36,216 bases of DNA from Flavobacteriaceae bacterium (GTDB taxonomy: Bacteria > Bacteroidota > Bacteroidia > Flavobacteriales > Flavobacteriaceae), in the NCBI GenBank assembly GCA_013215095.1, contig JABSPM010000010.1:1-36216 (forward strand), given 5' to 3'. The translations under genes and the position numbers were made by a program. The notes beneath the pieces were generated by a model. The model searched no databases. It was not told where the DNA came from and was given only the letters and a program-made list of their open reading frames with translations. The number at the start of each line of letters is the position of its first letter. Positions within the stretch are counted from its first letter, which is position 1. Positions 32,179-36,216 of this stretch are shown here, piece by piece.

Positions 32179-33471
32179 TCATGTATAATATTTAGCTGGC
32201 ATGATTGCATAGAACCCTTCTCTATTTAAGTTCCCCACATTAAAAACATCTGCTTTAAGCACGTTGATATAAGTCACATCATCAATTACATCTAATGCGT
32301 CTTCCATTTCTGCTCTTCTATTAAAAGATATTAAACTAATTTCATACCGTTCACTTCTCAAATATAGGTTAGGTATTTCTAAGTTAATCTTACCCGAAGT
32401 TTCATCAATTTGTAGTTCACCAGGCAGTTCATCTGAAAGAAAAGATGCTGCTATTTGTTTTAAATTATCCCTAAATATCACACTCATAATGATTCTTGAA
32501 GCGTCAAATTCCGGATTTTTTACATAATCAATCTCTACAAGAACTTTATCTCCGCTCATAAACTGATTCACTTCAAGTCCTTCTTTATTTTTAAACGTAA
32601 TACCTACAAATTTGAATTCACCACTTCCTATTCTATCTTTCCTTAATGCTAAGTTACTTAAGGAATTTTTTCTTTCAGAAGTGATATAATAATTAACTGC
32701 TTTTTCAGCCGAGCCAGTGAACATTATTTTTCCATGTTCTAATACCACACCTGTTTTACATAAAGATTTGACAGCACCCATATTATGACTCACAAACAAA
32801 ACAGTTCTTCCCTCTGAATTAGAGATGTCTTGCATTTTACCAATAGCCTTTTTTTGAAACTCTGCATCTCCAACCGCCAATACTTCATCTACCACTAAAA
32901 TATCTGGTTCTAAAAATGCTGCTACAGCAAATGCCAACCTCACTTTCATTCCGCTAGAATAGCGTTTAACTGGAGTTTCTATATAACGTTCACATCCCGA
33001 AAAACTAACAATTTCATCTAATTTTGACGCAATTTCTTTCTTAGTCATTCCTAAAATAGCACCATTCAAAAAGATGTTTTCTTTTCCTGTCATTTCTGGA
33101 TGAAAACCTGTACCAACTTCCAATAATGATGCTATTCTACCTCTAGACTTTATAGCACCAGTTGTTGGCCCTGTAACTTTAGACAATATTTTTAATAGAG
33201 TAGATTTACCTGCTCCATTTTTACCAATAATCCCTAAAACTTCGCCTCGTTTTACTTCAAAACTTATATCTTTTAAAGCCCAGACATACTCAGAATTCCC
33301 TTTTGTTGCTCTATCATTAGACTCACCAATTTTTAAAAACGGATCCTCTTTTCCTCTTATTTTGGCAAAAAAACGATTCAAATCATGACTAAGTGTTCCA
33401 GTTCCAATAATACCCAATCGGTATTGCTTTGATACTTTTTCTACTTTTAAAATAACTTCTTCTGACATCAT
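32179..33471 (-). CDS. Polysaccharide ABC exporter ATP-binding protein (Wzt-like)
   Basis: ATPase of 430 residues of the O-antigen/teichoic-acid export type (ABC-2 class). Walker A is IIGKNGAGKSTLL (81-93), the signature is YSSGMKVRLAFAVA (171-184), Walker B is DILVVDEVLAVGD (190-202), and the switch His lies in VLFVSHNMGAV. The N-terminal RLG...LKDISFEVKRGE segment is typical of the family. A C-terminal domain (about 275-430), beta-rich in appearance, corresponds to the Wzt-type carbohydrate-binding extension that recognises a chain terminus in some systems. Two consecutive ATGs are present; the second (33468) gives the usual MSEEVILKVEKVS start. It lies 3 bp after the permease gene, with which it forms the exporter. 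Confidence 0.94.
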   Translation of the reverse strand: MMSEEVILKVEKVSKQYRLGIIGTGTLSHDLNRFFAKIRGKEDPFLKIGESNDRATKGNSEYVWALKDISFEVKRGEVLGIIGKNGAGKSTLLKILSKVTGPTTGAIKSRGRIASLLEVGTGFHPEMTGKENIFLNGAILGMTKKEIASKLDEIVSFSGCERYIETPVKRYSSGMKVRLAFAVAAFLEPDILVVDEVLAVGDAEFQKKAIGKMQDISNSEGRTVLFVSHNMGAVKSLCKTGVVLEHGKIMFTGSAEKAVNYYITSERKNSLSNLALRKDRIGSGEFKFVGITFKNKEGLEVNQFMSGDKVLVEIDYVKNPEFDASRIIMSVIFRDNLKQIAASFLSDELPGELQIDETSGKINLEIPNLYLRSERYEISLISFNRRAEMEDALDVIDDVTYINVLKADVFNVGNLNREGFYAIMPAKYYT

Positions 33472-33474
33472 AAA

Positions 33475-34344
33475 TTAAATCGTATCTATAAAGCTTTTTT
33501 CTGTTTTGTTAAAAATAATTATCCCTAAGAATAAAATCACTAAAGTTATTAAAACGGTATAAATCACACCAAACTGAGTGACTGTTCCTTGGCCCAATAT
33601 CATATACCTTCCCATTTCAATAATATGAGCTAAAGGATTGTAATCCACAAGCCAAGAATAATCATAACCTTCCTCAACACTTACCAATTTCTCTTTCATC
33701 AAATTAATTGGATACATTACAGCAGACATGTACATTAATAATTGTACACCAAATGTTACCAAAAATGTTAAGTCTCTATATTTGGTAACCAAAGAAGAAA
33801 TAATCATCCCTAAACCTAAGCCAATCATACCCATTAAGACAATTAACATAGGAAACAAAACAATAAATCTATTGGGCTCAATATTTTGACCTATGGCAAC
33901 GTAATATATATAAAACCCAATTAGAATAACCAGTTGTATGCCAAACTTTAATAAGTTTGAAACAATTATAGACATAGGCATAATAATTCTCGGAAAATAA
34001 ACTTTTCCAAAAATTTGTTCGTTCTTTTTAAAAGTATCTGAGGTTGCCGTTAAACACTCTTTAAAATAATTCCATGTTGTGACACCTGCTAAGTTAAATA
34101 AAAACGGTGGTATTATGCCAGTAGAAATCCCTGCAACACTATTAAAAATTAAAGTAAAAATTAACGAAGTAAACAAAGGTTGAATAACGTACCAAAGTGG
34201 TCCTAAAATCGTTTGCTTATACAAAGTAATAACATCTCTTTTAACAAAAAGCATTAACAAATCTCTATAACTCCAAACTTCTTTTAAATTCAAGTCAATA
34301 AGCTTCGTTTTGGGCGTAATCTCAAAAAGCCACTTTTGATTCAT
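33475..34344 (-). CDS. Polysaccharide ABC exporter permease (Wzm-like, ABC-2)
   Basis: Inner-membrane permease with six hydrophobic segments. The opening LFEITPKTKLIDLNLKEVW, then YRDLLMLFVKRDVITLYKQT and LGPLWYVIQPLFTSLIFTLI, are family hallmarks; an ending with five or six residues after the last helix (KTEKSFIDTI) is also usual. With the ATPase gene it would export the lipid-linked polysaccharide. A longer frame starts at an ATG at 34401 and adds 19 residues (MLKIKVKKVYLLLIK...) that do not look like the family; the ATG at 34344, giving MNQKWLFEI, is preferred. It is the first gene of the minus-strand locus. No strong promoter was found in front; a weak candidate is described under the adjacent gap. 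Confidence 0.93.
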   Translation of the reverse strand: MNQKWLFEITPKTKLIDLNLKEVWSYRDLLMLFVKRDVITLYKQTILGPLWYVIQPLFTSLIFTLIFNSVAGISTGIIPPFLFNLAGVTTWNYFKECLTATSDTFKKNEQIFGKVYFPRIIMPMSIIVSNLLKFGIQLVILIGFYIYYVAIGQNIEPNRFIVLFPMLIVLMGMIGLGLGMIISSLVTKYRDLTFLVTFGVQLLMYMSAVMYPINLMKEKLVSVEEGYDYSWLVDYNPLAHIIEMGRYMILGQGTVTQFGVIYTVLITLVILFLGIIIFNKTEKSFIDTI

Positions 34345-34523
34345 ATCATTCTGACATTTAATTAACAACAAATATACTTTTTTAACTTTTATTTTTAACA
34401 TTAAATTTCATTTATTCCCATCAAAAAACACACTGTTAAAAATAAAGAAAAAACACATATTATCTATCCAATATAATACATGTAAAAAATACGCAATATC
34501 TTATTAAAACTACTGTTTTAACC

Positions 34524-34685
34524 ATGACTAGTACAACTCCAAACAAGCTTCCGTTTATAAAAAAACAACAATTACGATACGCCATACGTCATCAAACACC
34601 ACCATTACAACCTCCTAAAAAACAACATATAGCCCTCCTGACATCAAAAAAATTCCAACAAAATTCTTTGATAAAACACAATTAA
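34524..34685 (+). CDS. Candidate small basic peptide (53 residues), unproven
   Basis: ATG to TAA frame encoding MTSTTPNKLPFIKKQQ and then a proline- and lysine-rich stretch ending FQQNSLIKHN. It is basic, has no membrane segment and no recognisable family. The composition follows the A/C-rich strand bias of the spacer, which argues that it may be a chance frame. No promoter or start context supports it. Confidence 0.15.
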   Translation: MTSTTPNKLPFIKKQQLRYAIRHQTPPLQPPKKQHIALLTSKKFQQNSLIKHN

Positions 34686-34731
34686 TTTGTGATCTAAATA
34701 CTGTAATTTACTACAACAATAAACCTTATGA

Positions 34732-34759
34732 GATATTCTTATAAAAGCACTATATTTAC
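34732..34759 (+). repeat. Promoter-like 28-bp repeat, copy 1
   Basis: Shares 25 of 28 positions with 35899-35926, including an exact 17-bp core AAAAGCACTATATTTAC. The TATATTTA inside the core is one base off the Bacteroidota -7 consensus TAnnTTTG. It lies 93 bp before the ATG at 34852 and 54 bp before that at 34813, so it may be the promoter of the DUF4386-like gene. Confidence 0.6.
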
Positions 34760-34851
34760 CTTTCTCGATTCCCAAATATAACAAATTGCAACCGTCTATT
34801 GGCAGGTCACACATGTTATACAAAACAAGAACATCAATTAACTCAATTAAA

Positions 34852-35418
34852 ATGCAACAGAGCCGTATTTCAAAACAAATCTATAAAGCCAGAACTATTG
34901 GTATTTTATTTCTTTTAGCATTTTTATGCTATGGTGTTGGACGCAGTTTATTTGAAAGCGAACTGTTCACTCAAAAACACATTGGTGCTTCTCTAATTAT
35001 TATCAATTCAATAATGGTTTTAACAATCGGAAATTTATTACAAAAAACAATAATCAAATATAATATTTTGACTGGTAACATCTATTTTTTTTCAAGAGCA
35101 ATAGAAGCTATAGCATTATTCAGCATTGTATTAAACCTGATTCCTCAAATTAATATTTCCATGGATTATGGGTATTTTATTGCCATGCTAGTTTTAGGGA
35201 TTGGTAGTATTCCAATGTGCTACATATTCCATAAGTACAAGCTTACACCAAAATGGCTTGCACTATGGGGAATAATCGGATATGCTGTTTTTGCCTTTGG
35301 GTTTTTAATGGAATTATTTGGTGAAAAATGGAGTATGTATTTACTGGCACCCGGAGGACTCTGGGAAATAACTTTTGCTATTTGGTTAATTTTAAATAGA
35401 GGAAAAACAAACCGATAA
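34852..35418 (+). CDS. DUF4386-like small membrane protein
   Basis: The only convincing plus-strand gene. From the ATG at 34852 it encodes 188 residues with six hydrophobic segments and almost no loops. The N-terminal KARTIGILFLLAFLCYGVG, the mid RAIEAIALFSIVLN and the GFLMELFG...LLAPGGLWEITFAIWLI ending resemble the DUF4386 family, whose function is unknown. The open frame reaches back to a TTG (34786) and an ATG (34813); the 34852 start puts the first membrane helix at the position usual for the family and is preferred, but the 34813 ATG is possible. It diverges from the polysaccharide locus and shows no functional link to it. No terminator hairpin was found after the stop. Confidence 0.7.
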   Translation: MQQSRISKQIYKARTIGILFLLAFLCYGVGRSLFESELFTQKHIGASLIIINSIMVLTIGNLLQKTIIKYNILTGNIYFFSRAIEAIALFSIVLNLIPQINISMDYGYFIAMLVLGIGSIPMCYIFHKYKLTPKWLALWGIIGYAVFAFGFLMELFGEKWSMYLLAPGGLWEITFAIWLILNRGKTNR

Positions 35419-35898
35419 CAGCCCTCTAAACAACTTGCATTCCAATGCCCAACGTACACTTAAACATGTTTTGCCCAAAAATCAGTTATTTCTTGCGGAT
35501 CATATCAATTGATTGTCTTTAAGTTTTGCATTAATTAATTTGTGATGGGTAATATTAAAAAACCGTAAAAACAATAAAACACTCACCAATTTACAATTCA
35601 TAATTTCGAGTCAATCAAAAAGACATTAGATTTACAAAAAACACACTACAGTGTAACAATTACTATTATTGGATTGTTATCAATTTCAATTAGAATGTGC
35701 TAAGTGCTTAAATATTCTACATGTACCCCCCAATTCTAGACATGAAATATAAAAGTTCCTACTCGTCTAGATGATTATGGTTTAATAGACCTCCAATACA
35801 TCGTTCACAATACCGAGTATGATTGATGGATAATACTCTGTCGCTTTTGATTTGTTTAAGCACACTACACCTTGGCACTCGCGACTTAAACATTATAA

Positions 35899-35926
35899 GG
35901 TATTCGTAAAAAAGCACTATATTTAC
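35899..35926 (+). repeat. Promoter-like 28-bp repeat, copy 2
   Basis: Second copy of the repeat at 34732-34759, same orientation, 25 of 28 positions identical. It is about 1.17 kb downstream of copy 1, with the DUF4386-like gene between them. The nearest possible start codon not directly followed by a stop is at 35960. Confidence 0.6.
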
Positions 35927-35959
35927 TATAAAAGGTACACACAAAATGTAGAATTAATT

Positions 35960-36046
35960 ATGCTTTACGACTTCTTTAGGGAAACCCATTGGGTTTTCTA
36001 TTGTCTCGTTATTTTTTTAATTTTTAAACTAAAGCCAATAGAATAA
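35960..36046 (+). CDS. Candidate 28-residue single-span membrane peptide, unproven
   Basis: Starting 33 bp after the second promoter-like repeat, ATG to TAA encodes MLYDFFRETHWV followed by the hydrophobic FYCLVIFLIF and a basic/polar tail KLKPIE. Size and layout resemble single-pass small membrane proteins, but the frame is also open further upstream and nothing else supports expression. Confidence 0.2.
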   Translation: MLYDFFRETHWVFYCLVIFLIFKLKPIE

Positions 36047-36216
36047 ATGACACACAAATCGTTAGCAACAATTCCTCTCTTTTCAAAAAAAATAAATACT
36101 TTAAGGTAACGTTTTCATATCTTTAGATTCAGTCCATTGCAAGACCGATTTCTAATTGATGCCTCTAAGCTCGATCGCAATTCTGGTTGGAATGTAAAAA
36201 GCCTCTGATATAGCAT

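Larger units (their letters stand above)
34345..34785. other. Divergent intergenic region between the exporter operon and the DUF4386-like gene
   Basis: This gap should hold the promoter of the main locus on the minus strand and of the plus-strand gene. On the minus strand a TTG followed after 21 bp by TAGTTTTA (around 34508-34540) is an imperfect promoter candidate that would give a leader of about 150 bases. On the plus strand a promoter-like repeat lies at 34732-34759. A small basic open frame at 34524-34685 is listed separately. The plus strand between about 34530 and 34680 is visibly rich in A and C. Confidence 0.55.
35419..36216. other. About 800 bp at the right edge with no convincing gene
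   Basis: Only short frames are present. It contains the second copy of the promoter-like repeat (35899-35926), a possible 28-residue peptide (35960-36046), and a short coding-like stretch near 36130-36205 on the plus strand (reading DRFLIDASKLDRN) without a start. I see no RNA gene, inverted-repeat pair or CRISPR. The region looks like decayed or regulatory sequence leading to a gene beyond the window. Confidence 0.5.

Noticed and set aside
35635-35655. Palindromic acact-ac-agtgt as an operator
   Set aside because: Five-bp arms in an AT-rich spacer with no adjacent promoter; expected by chance.
35852-35959. Longer 64-residue version of the right-edge plus-strand frame
   Set aside because: Its upstream part crosses the promoter-like repeat and has no membrane or domain features; only the last 28 codons look at all protein-like.
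35975-36010. AAACCC/GGGTTT inverted repeat as a terminator
   Set aside because: Six-bp stem with a 3-base loop but no immediate T tract, and no convincing gene ends there.
1-36216. CRISPR array, tRNA/rRNA, phage or toxin-antitoxin genes
   Set aside because: Looked for on both strands; no regularly spaced repeats, no cloverleaf-like segments and no matching proteins were seen.

Overview
The window is AT-rich and has short genic spacers. It lacks obvious Shine-Dalgarno sequences, has at least one promoter-like match to the Bacteroidota pattern TAnnTTTG, and encodes protein families common in marine Bacteroidota. It most likely comes from a member of the Flavobacteriia (inference from style and gene content; no rRNA or marker gene is present).

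Almost all of it (about 313-34344, minus strand) is one surface-polysaccharide locus transcribed right to left, with most junctions overlapping or separated by a few bases. From the promoter-proximal (right) side: an ABC-2 O-antigen/capsule exporter (permease 33475-34344, ATPase with C-terminal extension 32179-33471); the first nonulosonate block (LegB-type dehydratase, LegC-type aminotransferase, a NeuD/PglD-type acetyltransferase carrying a frameshift, and a CBS-nucleotidyltransferase; 28145-32006); a glycosyltransferase (26896-28143); a 520-bp non-coding gap; a prenyl-phosphate-pentose module (UbiA-family phosphoribosyltransferase, methyltransferase, GT-C-like membrane protein, HAD phosphatase; 22681-26375); two GT4 enzymes; the second nonulosonate block (LegI, LegG, LegF; 17427-20288); an O-acylation module (MBOAT plus two SGNH-like proteins; 14149-17437); an AsnB-type amidotransferase; UDP-galactopyranose mutase; a polyprenyl-phosphate sugar synthase-like GT2 with a GT39-type membrane transferase; a GT-B enzyme of unclear family, a GT2 and three GT4; an O-antigen ligase/polymerase-like protein; and finally a polyprenyl glycosylphosphotransferase that would start the glycan.

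Read together, the genes describe a cell-surface glycan started on undecaprenyl phosphate, assembled by about eight cytosolic glycosyltransferases, exported by Wzm/Wzt, and containing a legionaminic-acid-type nonulosonate and probably galactofuranose. Two separate lipid-monosaccharide systems (DPM1-like/GT39 and UbiA/HAD/GT-C) and an MBOAT/SGNH system suggest that the glycan, or another envelope target, is further decorated on the periplasmic side.

The flanks are different. On the left edge is the start of a helix-turn-helix/transposase-like gene. On the right are a small DUF4386-like membrane protein on the plus strand and about 800 bp with no convincing gene, containing a second copy of a 28-bp promoter-like repeat.
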